From positions 1 through 61,289 of the forward strand of contig JBHJOP010000066.1 in the NCBI GenBank assembly GCA_050329575.1: 61,289 nt of DNA, read 5' to 3'. This document shows, one piece after another, positions 16,809 through 25,172 of the stretch. The first letter of the stretch is position 1, and every line of letters starts with the position of its first letter. The position numbers and the translations under genes are program-made. This DNA is from JAUXFS01 sp050329575. Its GTDB lineage: Bacteria > Pseudomonadota > Alphaproteobacteria > Rhodospirillales > Defluviicoccaceae. The notes under the pieces were generated by a model. The model did not search any database, had not been told where the DNA came from, and saw only the letters and a list, made by a program, of their open reading frames with translations.

Positions 16809-17630
16809 ATGAGCGAACCGGCCGTCGTCAGCGAGACCGCATCGCCGCTGCTCTCCGTCAATAACATCGAGGTCGTTTACGACGAGGTGATCCTGGTGCT
16901 GCGCGGGGTCAGCCTGGAGGTTCCCGAGGGGGCGCTGGTGACCCTGCTCGGGGCCAACGGCGCCGGCAAGTCGACGACGCTGAAGGCGATCTCTGGTCTC
17001 CTCAAGACGGAGGACGGCGAGGTCACCCGCGGTGACATCCAGTTCATGGGACAGCGGATCAACGACCTTTCGCCGGAGACGATCGTTCGCCGGGGCGTGT
17101 TTCAGGTGATGGAGGGCCGCCGCGTCATCGAGGACATGACCGCCGTGGAGAATCTTCGCCTCGGCGCCTTCACCCGCAAGGACAACGACATCCGCGACGA
17201 CATCGAGAGGGTGTTCTCCTACTTTCCACGGCTGAAGGAGCGCACCGGCCTCGCGGGGTATCTCTCCGGCGGAGAGCAGCAGATGCTCGCCATCGGCCGG
17301 GCACTGATGGCCCGGCCGAAGATGATGCTGCTCGACGAACCGTCGATGGGCCTCTCGCCGTTGCTGGTCAACGAGGTGTTCGGCATCATCCGCCGCCTCA
17401 ACCGCGAACTCGGCATCACCATGCTGCTGGTCGAGCAGAACGCGCGGATGGCCCTGAAGGCGGCCGACTACGGCTACATCATGGAATCGGGAAAGATCGT
17501 TCTCGACGGGACCGCCCGAGAGCTCGTGACCAACGAGGACGTCAAGGAGTTCTACCTCGGCGGGGGGAGCGAAGAGCGCAAGTCCTTCAAGAACCTGAAG
17601 TCATACAAGCGACGCAAGCGTTGGCTGTGA
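16809..17630 (+). CDS. livF: ABC transporter ATP-binding protein, LivF type
   Basis: This is the second ATPase of the importer, 273 residues. Walker A GANGAGKST is at 48-56, the signature is YLSGGEQQMLAIGRALM, Walker B is MMLLDEPSMGLSP and the switch histidine position is in the LLVEQN segment, as usual for LivF. The C-terminus is extended by about 20 basic residues (KSFKNLKSYKRRKRW) compared with LivF of amino acid systems. This tail is seen in transporter clusters carrying acyl-CoA ligases. Followed after 59 bases by the second ligase. Confidence 0.93.
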   Translation: MSEPAVVSETASPLLSVNNIEVVYDEVILVLRGVSLEVPEGALVTLLGANGAGKSTTLKAISGLLKTEDGEVTRGDIQFMGQRINDLSPETIVRRGVFQVMEGRRVIEDMTAVENLRLGAFTRKDNDIRDDIERVFSYFPRLKERTGLAGYLSGGEQQMLAIGRALMARPKMMLLDEPSMGLSPLLVNEVFGIIRRLNRELGITMLLVEQNARMALKAADYGYIMESGKIVLDGTARELVTNEDVKEFYLGGGSEERKSFKNLKSYKRRKRWL

Positions 17631-17689
17631 CTTCGACGAGGCGGTGCGGCGCGGCTGGCAGGGAACGGGGTAGGGAGGAAAGCGGGCCG

Positions 17690-18916
17690 ATGAGCGAGTT
17701 CTACGACGATCGGGAGATCCGCGACCGTGAGGTCAGGGAGGCGGCGCAGTTCGCCGAGCTCCCTTTCCAGATCGCCAACGCCAGGGACAACGCGCCATTC
17801 TATCACGCCCGGTTGAAGGACGTCGTCCCTGAGCAGATCACCAGTCGGGCGACGCTGGCGCAGCTGCCGCTCACCCGCAAGTCGGAACTCTCCGAGTTGC
17901 AACGCAACGCGCCGCCGTTTGGTGGTCTCGCGACCGCTTCGCCCGGCGACCTGGTTCGCGTCTATCAGTCGCCCGGACCGATCTACGATCTCGAGCCCCT
18001 GGGCCGCGACTACTGGCGGACAGCGCGGGCGCTACATGCTGCCGGGTTTCGCGGCGGCGATGTCATCCACAACACCTTCTCCTACCATTTCACGCCCGCC
18101 GGCGCGATGATCGAGCGCGGCGCCCGTGCCCTCGGCTGCAGCGTGTTTCCCGCCGGGCCCGCCAACGCCGATCTGCAGGTGCGGGCGATCAACGATCTCC
18201 GGCCGACCTGTTACGCCGGCACGCCGTCGTTCCTCAAGATCCTCCTCGACAGGGGGCGGGAGTTGGGGTTCGACACCTCCAGCCTCGGCAAGGCCAGCGT
18301 CGCGGCCGAAGCGTTGCCGCCAAGCCTTCGCGCGGAACTCGAAGGGGAGGGGATCCGGGCATTGCAGTGGTACGGAACCGCGGATCTCGGCATGATCGCT
18401 TATGAATCGTCGGCCATGGAGGGGTTGATCGTCGACGAGGGGATCATCGTCGAGATCGTCCGGCCCGGGAGCGGCGATCCGGTGCCCGACGGCGATGTCG
18501 GCGAGGTCGTCGTCACGGTGTTCTCGCGCGTCTACCCGCTGATCCGCTTCGCCACCGGCGACCTCTCCGCCGTGATGCCGGGGAGGAGTCCCTGCGGCCG
18601 GACCAACATGCGACTGAAGGGGTGGTTGGGTCGTGCCGATCAGGCGACCAAGGTCAAGGGCATGTTCGTCCTCCCAAGCCAGATCGCCGACGTGCTGAAA
18701 CGCCATCCGGAGATCCGCAAGGCACGGCTGGTGGTCACGCACGAGAACGGCCGCGACGTCATGACGCTGCACTGCGAGAGCGAGGCTGTCGAAGCGGCCG
18801 CGGTCGCGGAAAGCCTGCAATCGGTGTGCAAGCTCAAAGGGCGGGTCGAACTCACCGCTCCTGGCACCCTTCCCGACGACGGCAAAGTCATCGACGATGT
18901 GCGTCGCTACAGCTGA
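17690..18916 (+). CDS. Phenylacetate-CoA ligase family protein (PaaK-like)
   Basis: This is a 408-residue adenylate-forming enzyme of the PaaK group, which converts aryl or related acids to CoA thioesters using ATP. Family features include the nucleotide-binding region with YGTADLGMIAYES and the C-terminal KVKGMFVLPSQIADVLKRHPEI segment. GGGAGG lies a short distance before ATG 17690, which fixes the start. It closes the transporter cluster and is the second CoA ligase in it, so the pathway may activate two different acids, or one ligase may act on a downstream intermediate. No ring-oxygenase paa genes are nearby, so phenylacetate itself as substrate is unproven. Confidence 0.88.
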   Translation: MSEFYDDREIRDREVREAAQFAELPFQIANARDNAPFYHARLKDVVPEQITSRATLAQLPLTRKSELSELQRNAPPFGGLATASPGDLVRVYQSPGPIYDLEPLGRDYWRTARALHAAGFRGGDVIHNTFSYHFTPAGAMIERGARALGCSVFPAGPANADLQVRAINDLRPTCYAGTPSFLKILLDRGRELGFDTSSLGKASVAAEALPPSLRAELEGEGIRALQWYGTADLGMIAYESSAMEGLIVDEGIIVEIVRPGSGDPVPDGDVGEVVVTVFSRVYPLIRFATGDLSAVMPGRSPCGRTNMRLKGWLGRADQATKVKGMFVLPSQIADVLKRHPEIRKARLVVTHENGRDVMTLHCESEAVEAAAVAESLQSVCKLKGRVELTAPGTLPDDGKVIDDVRRYS

Positions 18917-19133
18917 GAGAGCGCTTGGCTCGACGGGAGAGCCGCGGTGGTGGTGAGCCGCATCGCAGCGGGTGGCGGTCGGCGGAGCCGTCGGCATGGC
19001 TGCGCAGAAAGCCGATTTTCTGGCCATTTACAGTGACTTCAAGAGGAAGGCGCGAGGGGGGCGAGCGGCGGCGCGGCAATGCGCCATGTTTTCCACAGGA
19101 GAGTTATGCGCAGCCGCAGCGAGGACATATTTC

Positions 19134-19149
19134 TGCCATAATTATGGCA
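19134..19149. promoter_or_regulatory. 16-bp perfect palindrome, possible operator
   Basis: TGCCATAATTATGGCA is a perfect palindrome in an otherwise GC-rich 399-base gap between the PaaK-like gene and ccmA. It contains CATAAT, which could double as a -10 element. It sits just before three consecutive hairpins (see the ncRNA entry). No convincing -35 sequence was found at the proper distance. Confidence 0.35.
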
Positions 19150-19264
19150 TCTCTGTGTTCGTTAGACCTCCTACGAGACAGGGTCAGAGATTCCCCAATC
19201 TCTGGTATCCCCGATCGGCACATAAGCCGTACTTGGCGACCGGCCCCCTCACCGGTCGCTTTTT
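19150..19264 (+). ncRNA. Candidate structured small RNA upstream of ccmA (5' end approximate)
   Basis: Three stem-loops follow each other. The first is 19153-19181 (CTGT/ACAG plus TCGT/ACGA arms). The second is 19185-19204 (perfect 8-bp stem CAGAGATT/AATCTCTG, loop CCCC). The third is a textbook terminator at 19236-19264. The order and density of hairpins argue for a small RNA or an attenuating leader for the ccm operon, which starts 52 bases after the T-run. A plus-strand frame (18972-19319) runs through all hairpins but would contain the terminator, so I do not call it a gene. The rest of the 399-base gap (18917-19133) shows nothing recognisable. Not matched to any named RNA family. Confidence 0.4.
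19236..19264 (+). terminator. Rho-independent terminator before ccmA
   Basis: Perfect 8-bp stem GCGACCGG (19236-19243) and CCGGTCGC (19252-19259) with an 8-base loop, followed directly by five T residues (19260-19264). It ends either the liv/ligase transcript or a small RNA, and lies 52 bases upstream of the ccmA start. Confidence 0.85.
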
Positions 19265-19315
19265 GTTGTCAGGGGATGCCTTCCTCGCCGCAGCGCAATC
19301 GGCTAGGGTGGGCGC

Positions 19316-19987
19316 GTGAAAGCGCCGCGACCGTCTGTGACCGACTTTGCAGGACGAGAACTGATCTGCGTGCGGGGCGGGCGCACGGTGTTCGAAGGCC
19401 TCGCGTTCCGGGTCGAGGGGGGTGGCGCGCTGGTGCTCGGCGGTCCCAACGGCAGCGGTAAGTCCAGCCTTCTCAGGCTGATGGCGGGGCTGGCCCGGCC
19501 GTCGGCCGGCGTCATGTTGTGGAACGGCGCCAATGTCGCCGAAGATCCGGCAGGCCATCGCGCCCGCGTCCACTACGTCGGCCATTCTGATGCCACCAAG
19601 CCGGCGCTCACGGTGGCGGAAAACCTCGGCTTCTGGGCGGCGATGACGGGCGGTGCCGACGGGGCCGAGCCGCGGGCGATCGCGGCCCTCGATGCCTTCG
19701 GCATCCGCGCACTCGCCGATGTTCCCGGGCGCTATCTCTCGGCTGGACAGCGCCGGCGGCTCGGTCTTGCCCGGCTTGTCTGCGCGTCGGCACCGCTATG
19801 GCTGCTGGACGAGCCGAAGACGGCCCTCGATTCGGATGCCGCCCGGCGGCTCGACGCGCTCGTCGCGCACCATCGTGCCGCGGGCGGCATGGTGGTGATG
19901 TCGATGCATGGCGGTCGCCCGCCCGAGGGCGCGGCGCAGCTCGATCTCGCCCACTTCCAGGGGCGCGCGGAGGCGGCTCCTTGCTGA
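19316..19987 (+). CDS. ccmA: Cytochrome c maturation ATP-binding protein CcmA
   Basis: CcmA is the ATPase of the CcmABCD complex that releases holo-CcmE. The 223-residue protein has Walker A GGPNGSGKS at 42-50, signature YLSAGQRRRLGLARL and Walker B LWLLDEPKTALD. GTG 19316 is the start; no ATG is available. TAGGGT ends 6 bases before the GTG, so the message may be leaderless. Its stop overlaps the ccmB start. First gene of a nine-gene operon with several 4- to 11-base overlaps. Confidence 0.95.
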   Translation: MKAPRPSVTDFAGRELICVRGGRTVFEGLAFRVEGGGALVLGGPNGSGKSSLLRLMAGLARPSAGVMLWNGANVAEDPAGHRARVHYVGHSDATKPALTVAENLGFWAAMTGGADGAEPRAIAALDAFGIRALADVPGRYLSAGQRRRLGLARLVCASAPLWLLDEPKTALDSDAARRLDALVAHHRAAGGMVVMSMHGGRPPEGAAQLDLAHFQGRAEAAPC

Positions 19988-20649
19988 GCCTGCTGGCGGT
20001 TCTGATCCGTCGCGATCTCAAGCTGGCACTGCGCCAGGGCGCGGACAGCATGATGGTCGTGGCCTTCTTCGTGCTTGCGGTGGTGCTGTTTCCGTTCGGT
20101 GTCGGTCCGGACCCCAACGTGCTCGGCCGCATCGCGGCCGGGGTCATCTGGGTGGCGGCGCTGCTCGCGTCGATGCTGTCGTTGGACCGGCTCTATCAAG
20201 CCGACTACGAGGACGGCAGCCTCGAGTTGCTGGCACTGACGCCGATCCCGCTGGAGGCCGTCGTCGCGGCAAAGATCGCCGCCCACTGGCTGACGACGGG
20301 GCTGCCGCTGATCGCCGCCGCGCCGGTGCTGGCAGTCCTGCTCGGCATGGAAGTCGAGGGCTTCCCCGGCCTGCTCGCGGCGCTGGCGGTGGGCACACCG
20401 ACCCTCAGTCTGATCGGCGGGGTCGGCGCGGCGCTGGTTCTCGGCGCCCGGCGCGGCGGCGTTCTGTTGAGCCTGCTGGTCCTCCCCCTGTGCATCCCGG
20501 TGCTCGTGTTCGGCGTCGCCGCGATCGACGCGGCGGCTGGCGGTTACCCGCTGCGGCCGCAACTCCTGATGCTGACGGGCTTGCTGCTGGCCGCCCTCGC
20601 CCTGGCGCCATGGGCGGGTGCGGCGGCGTTGCGCCAGGCCCTTGAGTAG
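19981..20649 (+). CDS. ccmB: Heme exporter protein CcmB
   Basis: CcmB is the six-helix membrane subunit of the CcmAB ABC-type complex. From TTG 19981 the protein is 222 residues, the usual length, and begins LSLLAVLIRRDLKLALRQG as in other CcmB proteins. TTG is the only in-frame start near the ccmA stop; the two genes overlap by 7 bases. Upstream in-frame ATG codons lie within ccmA and would give a non-homologous tail. The segment DYEDGSLELLALTPIPLE is a CcmB hallmark. Confidence 0.9.
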   Translation: MLSLLAVLIRRDLKLALRQGADSMMVVAFFVLAVVLFPFGVGPDPNVLGRIAAGVIWVAALLASMLSLDRLYQADYEDGSLELLALTPIPLEAVVAAKIAAHWLTTGLPLIAAAPVLAVLLGMEVEGFPGLLAALAVGTPTLSLIGGVGAALVLGARRGGVLLSLLVLPLCIPVLVFGVAAIDAAAGGYPLRPQLLMLTGLLLAALALAPWAGAAALRQALE

Positions 20650-20743
20650 CGGAAACCGAACGACAGCCCTGGAGATGATCGGGCGAGGTGCTAGATTGTC
20701 GGGTGGACCCGAAGGAACAGGCCGCAATCGCGGCGGGACGACG

Positions 20744-21463
20744 ATGCATCGATTTGCCAACCCCACCCGGTTCATGCGCCTCAGTCGGCGTCTGGTGCCG
20801 TGGCTGGCCGTTCTGACCGGGGTCCTGCTCGCCGTCGGTCTTTACTTGTCCCTGGTCGCGTCGCCGGCCGACTATCAGCAGGGCGAGACGGTGCGCATCA
20901 TGTATGTCCACGTTCCGTCGGCCTGGATGGCGATGTTCTGCTACTCGTGCATGGCCGTCGCGGCCGCAGTGGCGCTGATCTGGCGGCATCCGCTCGCCGA
21001 ACTGGCCGCCAAGTCGACCGCGCCGATCGGCGCCTGTTTCACGTTTCTCGCGCTGTTGACGGGCTCGCTGTGGGGCAAGCCGATGTGGGGCGCTTGGTGG
21101 GTGTGGGACGCGCGCTTGACCTCGGTCCTGATCCTGTTCTTTCTCTACCTCGGTTACATCGCCCTCAACAACGCCTTCGACGATCCGGCGCGAGGTGCCA
21201 AGGCGTCGTCGATCCTGGTCCTGGTCGGGTTCGTCAACGTGCCGATCATCAAGTTCTCCGTCGACTGGTGGAACACCCTCCACCAGCCGGCCAGCATCGT
21301 CCGCATGGAGGGGCCGGCGATCCACCCGAGCATGCTGTGGCCGCTGTTGGTGATGGCGGCCGGATTTACCACCTACTATTTGTGGGTGCTCCTGGTGCGC
21401 ATGCGTGGCGAGATCGTCGCCGGCAAGATTCGGTCTCTCCGCCTGCGCCAGGTCCACGGTTAG
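20744..21463 (+). CDS. ccmC: Heme exporter/handling protein CcmC
   Basis: CcmC is a six-helix inner-membrane protein that presents heme to CcmE in the periplasm. The 239-residue protein carries the tryptophan-rich heme-handling motif WGAWWVWDARLTS. Conserved histidines flank it in periplasmic loops (HVPSAWM and, after it, NTLHQP). ATG 20744 gives an N-terminus HRFANPTRF like that of relatives. Ninety-four bases separate it from ccmB. Confidence 0.94.
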   Translation: MHRFANPTRFMRLSRRLVPWLAVLTGVLLAVGLYLSLVASPADYQQGETVRIMYVHVPSAWMAMFCYSCMAVAAAVALIWRHPLAELAAKSTAPIGACFTFLALLTGSLWGKPMWGAWWVWDARLTSVLILFFLYLGYIALNNAFDDPARGAKASSILVLVGFVNVPIIKFSVDWWNTLHQPASIVRMEGPAIHPSMLWPLLVMAAGFTTYYLWVLLVRMRGEIVAGKIRSLRLRQVHG

Positions 21464-21477
21464 CGAAAGGCCCGGGG

Positions 21478-21675
21478 ATGGCGACGCTCTCTACGTACCT
21501 GCAGATGGGCGGCTATGCCGGCTTCATCTGGTCGGCGTTCGCGATCACGCTCCTGGTGATGGCCGCCCTGCTCGTTGCCAGCCTGCGATCCCTGAGGGCA
21601 CGCGAGTCCGCCCTTACGGCGTTGCAGGGCGAGGCGCCGCGGGCGGGCGGGACGGAGACCGCCGGTGAAGCCTAA
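21478..21675 (+). CDS. ccmD: Heme exporter protein CcmD
   Basis: CcmD is a small single-span membrane protein (65 residues) that stabilises the CcmC-heme-CcmE complex. It has the expected layout: short N-terminus with MGGYAGFIWSAFA, one hydrophobic helix, and a basic C-terminal half. The position between ccmC and ccmE supports the call. It overlaps ccmE by 11 bases. Confidence 0.88.
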   Translation: MATLSTYLQMGGYAGFIWSAFAITLLVMAALLVASLRSLRARESALTALQGEAPRAGGTETAGEA

Positions 21676-22144
21676 ACACCGCCGCCTCACCTTCGTGATC
21701 GTCGGCCTCGGCCTGCTCGGCGCCGCCGTCGCCTTGGTATTGTCCGCCATCGACGAGGCGGTGGTGTTCTTTCGCAGCCCGACCGAGCTGGTCGAGCGAC
21801 CGGAACTCGGCGACCGGAGGGTGCGGATCGGCGGCCTTGTCGAGGAGGGCAGCGTCGATCGTGGTCACGGGACCGAGGTCCGGTTCCGGGTCACCGACCT
21901 CGCGAACGCGATCCCGGTTCGCTTCGACGGCATCCTCCCGGATCTCTTTCGCGAGGGGCAGGGGGTGGTCGCGGAGGGGCGGATGCAGGACGGCGTGTTC
22001 GTTGCCGACGGGGTGCTCGCCAAGCACGACGAGAACTACATGCCGCCCGAGGTCGCCGCCGCCCTCAAGAAGTCCGGTCAGTGGCAGCACATGCGCAAGC
22101 AGCTCGAGGAGACCGGCCAGATCGTGGAGGACCCGCCCCGGTGA
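21665..22144 (+). CDS. ccmE: Cytochrome c-type biogenesis heme chaperone CcmE
   Basis: CcmE is a periplasmic, membrane-anchored heme chaperone that binds heme covalently through a histidine and delivers it to CcmF. In the 159-residue protein an N-terminal anchor (residues 7-28) precedes an OB-fold domain. The heme-binding His121 is in LAKHDENYMP, with the conserved Tyr125. GTG 21665 starts inside ccmD; the stop overlaps the ccmF start in GTGA. Confidence 0.95.
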   Translation: MKPKHRRLTFVIVGLGLLGAAVALVLSAIDEAVVFFRSPTELVERPELGDRRVRIGGLVEEGSVDRGHGTEVRFRVTDLANAIPVRFDGILPDLFREGQGVVAEGRMQDGVFVADGVLAKHDENYMPPEVAAALKKSGQWQHMRKQLEETGQIVEDPPR

Positions 22145-24135
22145 TCGTCGAACTCGGCCATTTCGCCCTGGTTCTGGCTCTGCTCGTCACGCTGATCCAG
22201 GGGACGGTCCCGATGGTCGGAGCGCATCGCAACCACGGGCCGTGGATGGACGTGGCGCGGACCAGCGCACTCGCCCAGGCTCTTCTGGTGGGGCTGGCGT
22301 TCGGCTGCCTGATGCACGCCTATGTCACCTCGGATTTCTCGGTGCTCAACGTCGCGATGAACTCCCACTCGTCGAAGCCGATGCTCTACAAGGTGTCGGG
22401 CACCTGGGGCAATCACGAGGGCTCGATGCTGCTCTGGGTGTTGATCCTGGCCTCGTTCGGGGCGGCGGTGGCGGTGTTTGGTTCCAATCTCCCGCCAGCC
22501 CTGCGTGCCCGGGCGCTGGCGGTGCAGGCCTGGGTCACCGCCGGCTTCTACGTGTTCATTCTGTTAACCTCCAACCCGTTCGAGCGGCTGCTGCCGGCGC
22601 CGGTCGACGGCCGCGGCCTCAATCCGCTGTTGCAGGACCCGGGCCTCGCGTTCCATCCGCCGTTCCTCTATCTCGGCTACGTCGGCTTCTCGATGGCGTT
22701 CTCGTTCTCGATCGCCGCGCTGATCGAAGGCCGCGTCGATGCCGCCTGGGCACGATGGGTCCGGCCGTGGACGCTCGCCGCCTGGGTGTTCCTGACCATC
22801 GGCATCGCGCTCGGGTCGTGGTGGGCATACTACGAACTCGGCTGGGGCGGCTGGTGGTTCTGGGATCCGGTGGAGAACGCGTCGTTCATGCCCTGGCTCG
22901 CCGGCACGGCACTCCTCCATTCGGCGATCGTCGTCGAGAAGCGGGACGCCCTCAAGGGCTGGACGATCTTCCTCGCGATCGTCACCTTCGGGCTCAGCCT
23001 GCTGGGCACCTTTCTGGTCCGCTCGGGGGTGCTCACCTCGGTGCACGCATTCGCCACCGACCCGACCCGCGGCGTGTTCATCCTGTTGTTGCTTGTGATT
23101 ATCATCGGCGGTTCGTTCGCTTTGTTCGCGTGGCGTGGACCGAGCCTGCAGGGCGGCGGACTGTTCCGGCCCATCTCCCGCGAAGGGGGGCTTCTGCTCA
23201 ACAACCTGCTGCTCGGCACCGCCACCGCGTCCATTCTGCTCGGCACCCTCTATCCGTTGTTCGTCGATGCCGTCAGTGACGAAAAGGTTTCCGTGGGACC
23301 GCCCTTCTTCAACGCGGTGTTCATCCCGCTGATGGCGCCGCTGATCGCCGCGATGGCCGTCGGTCCGCTACTGCCGTGGAAGCGGGGAGACTTGGCTTCC
23401 GCACTGAAGCGGCTGTGGCTGGCGGCGCTGGCGGCGGCGGCGGCGGTCGCCGTCACGGCGGCGATCTTTGCCGATGCGCCGCTGGTGGGCCTGCTGGGGA
23501 TGGCGCTGGCCGCGTGGTTGGTGGTCGGAACCCTGGTCGAGCTCGCCGGGCGGATCCACTTGCTGCGCGCGCCTGCGGCGGAGAGCCTGAGGCGGCTCGC
23601 CACTCTGCCGCGCTCCGCCTGGGGAATGACCCTCGCCCACGGTGGGCTGGCGGTCGCGGTTGCCGGGATGACCGGGGCCGGAGTGTGGAAGCTGGAGAGC
23701 ATCCAGCGAATGGCTCCGGGCGACGTCGTTGCCGTCGCCGGCTACGATTACCGGTTCGAAGGGGCCGAACAGCAACGCGGTCCGAACTACACCACCCTGG
23801 TCGGGACGTTCTCCGTCAGCCGCGATGGCCGGCCGGTGGCCGTCCTCACGCCGGAGAAGAGAACCTATCCGGTCGAACGACAGCAGACCACCGAGGCCGC
23901 CATTCATACGACAATCCGCGGCGATCTCTACGCGGTGATCGGCGACCCCGTGCCCGACGGCGTCGGCTACGTGACGCGGATCTATTTCAACCCGCTGGTG
24001 GTATGGATGTGGAGCGGTGTCGCGCTGATGGTGGTCGGCGGGCTGCTCAGCCTCAGCGACCGCCGCCACAGGGTGGGTGCACCAAAGCGCCGACACGCGG
24101 TCGTCGCCACCGAGGCCCTTTCTGCAGAGGCCTAG
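22141..24135 (+). CDS. ccmF: Cytochrome c heme lyase CcmF
   Basis: CcmF is the large membrane subunit (664 residues) that attaches heme to apocytochrome c together with CcmH and CcmI. It shows many transmembrane helices and the WWD motif GGWWFWDPVENASFMPW near residues 237-253, plus the conserved SHSSKPMLYKVSGTWGNHEGSM region. GTG 22141 overlaps the ccmE stop. Length and motifs are normal. Confidence 0.95.
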   Translation: MIVELGHFALVLALLVTLIQGTVPMVGAHRNHGPWMDVARTSALAQALLVGLAFGCLMHAYVTSDFSVLNVAMNSHSSKPMLYKVSGTWGNHEGSMLLWVLILASFGAAVAVFGSNLPPALRARALAVQAWVTAGFYVFILLTSNPFERLLPAPVDGRGLNPLLQDPGLAFHPPFLYLGYVGFSMAFSFSIAALIEGRVDAAWARWVRPWTLAAWVFLTIGIALGSWWAYYELGWGGWWFWDPVENASFMPWLAGTALLHSAIVVEKRDALKGWTIFLAIVTFGLSLLGTFLVRSGVLTSVHAFATDPTRGVFILLLLVIIIGGSFALFAWRGPSLQGGGLFRPISREGGLLLNNLLLGTATASILLGTLYPLFVDAVSDEKVSVGPPFFNAVFIPLMAPLIAAMAVGPLLPWKRGDLASALKRLWLAALAAAAAVAVTAAIFADAPLVGLLGMALAAWLVVGTLVELAGRIHLLRAPAAESLRRLATLPRSAWGMTLAHGGLAVAVAGMTGAGVWKLESIQRMAPGDVVAVAGYDYRFEGAEQQRGPNYTTLVGTFSVSRDGRPVAVLTPEKRTYPVERQQTTEAAIHTTIRGDLYAVIGDPVPDGVGYVTRIYFNPLVVWMWSGVALMVVGGLLSLSDRRHRVGAPKRRHAVVATEALSAEA

Positions 24136-24153
24136 GAAGCGGGGCATTCGGTC

Positions 24154-24696
24154 ATGCGACGGCTCGCCTATCTGGTCCCTCTGGTGATCTTTCTCGTCCT
24201 TGCGGGATACTTCTGGATCGGTCTCGGCAAGGATCCCCACTCCATCCCCTCGGTGCTGATCGACCAGCCGGTTCCGCCGTTCGCGCTCGCACCGCTCGAG
24301 GGCCGTGACCGCGGGTTCGCGAGCGAGGATCTGCCGGGCGAGGTATCGCTGGTCAACGTGTTCGGCTCGTGGTGTGTCGCCTGCCGCATCGAGCATCCGC
24401 TGTTGATGAGGCTGAGTGAGGAGGGCGTGGTGCCGATCCACGGCATCGACTGGCGCGAACCGGACCGGGACGCCGGTCCGGCGTGGCTGGCCAGGTTCGG
24501 CGACCCGTACACGCTGGTGGGCGACGATCCCGACAGCAGGGCCGCGATCGCGTTCGGGGTCACCGGCGCACCCGAGACGTTCGTCGTCGATGGCCGCGGC
24601 GTGATCCGCTACAAGCAGACGGGGCCGATCACGCCGGACATCTGGGAGCAGACCCTGTGGCCGATCGTGCAACAGCTGCGTGCCGAGGGCCGATGA
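24154..24696 (+). CDS. ccmG: Thiol:disulfide interchange protein CcmG/DsbE
   Basis: CcmG is a membrane-anchored periplasmic thioredoxin-like reductant (180 residues) that keeps apocytochrome CXXCH cysteines reduced. One N-terminal helix is followed by the active site SWCVACRIEHP with Cys74 and Cys77. The FGVTGAPETFVVDGRG segment carries the cis-proline loop. Its stop overlaps the ccmH start (ATGA). Confidence 0.94.
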   Translation: MRRLAYLVPLVIFLVLAGYFWIGLGKDPHSIPSVLIDQPVPPFALAPLEGRDRGFASEDLPGEVSLVNVFGSWCVACRIEHPLLMRLSEEGVVPIHGIDWREPDRDAGPAWLARFGDPYTLVGDDPDSRAAIAFGVTGAPETFVVDGRGVIRYKQTGPITPDIWEQTLWPIVQQLRAEGR

Positions 24697-25172
24697 GGGC
24701 GCTGTTCGTCGCCGTCGCGGTTGCCGCCGCGATCGGATTGGCCGCGATGCCCGGCGGCGCGGTCCAGCCCGACGAGATCCTCGGCGATCCGGCGCTGGAG
24801 TCCCGCGCCCGGGAGATCAGCAAGGATCTGCGCTGCCTCGTTTGCCAGAACCAGTCGATCGACGACTCCGATGCCGAACTGGCGCGCGATCTCAGGCTGT
24901 TGGTCAGGGAGCGGCTGGTCGCCGGCGACAGCGACCGTCAGGTGGTCGACTACGTGGTGTCCCGGTACGGCGACTTCGTCCTTCTCACCCCCCCGTTCAA
25001 GGCCTCGACCTATGTCCTGTGGCTGGGACCGGTGGTGGTGGCGATGGCCGGGATGGCCGCGGTCGTGGTCTTCTTTCGTCGGCGCGACGGCGTTGCTCAT
25101 CGTGGCCCGGCGCCGCTGAGCGAGGCGGAGCGACGGCGACTGGCCGCACTGACGAAGGACGAGCCGCGGTGA
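24693..25172 (+). CDS. ccmH: Cytochrome c-type biogenesis protein CcmH
   Basis: CcmH is a small periplasmic thiol protein (159 residues) with a signal peptide or anchor, the redox motif LRCLVCQNQSI (Cys48, Cys51) and one C-terminal membrane helix. It lacks the TPR domain found in fused E. coli CcmH, since that part is the separate ccmI gene here, as usual in alphaproteobacteria. Overlaps ccmG and ccmI by four bases each. Confidence 0.95.
   Translation: MRALFVAVAVAAAIGLAAMPGGAVQPDEILGDPALESRAREISKDLRCLVCQNQSIDDSDAELARDLRLLVRERLVAGDSDRQVVDYVVSRYGDFVLLTPPFKASTYVLWLGPVVVAMAGMAAVVVFFRRRDGVAHRGPAPLSEAERRRLAALTKDEPR

Noticed and set aside
19089..19097. DnaA-box-like TTTTCCACA suggesting a replication origin
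   Set aside because: Only one such box was found, with no AT-rich unwinding region, no box cluster and no dnaA, hemE or parAB genes nearby.
18972..19319. Plus-strand frame of 115 codons upstream of ccmA
   Set aside because: It runs through three hairpins and a perfect Rho-independent terminator and overlaps the ccmA start; no ribosome site or family pattern.
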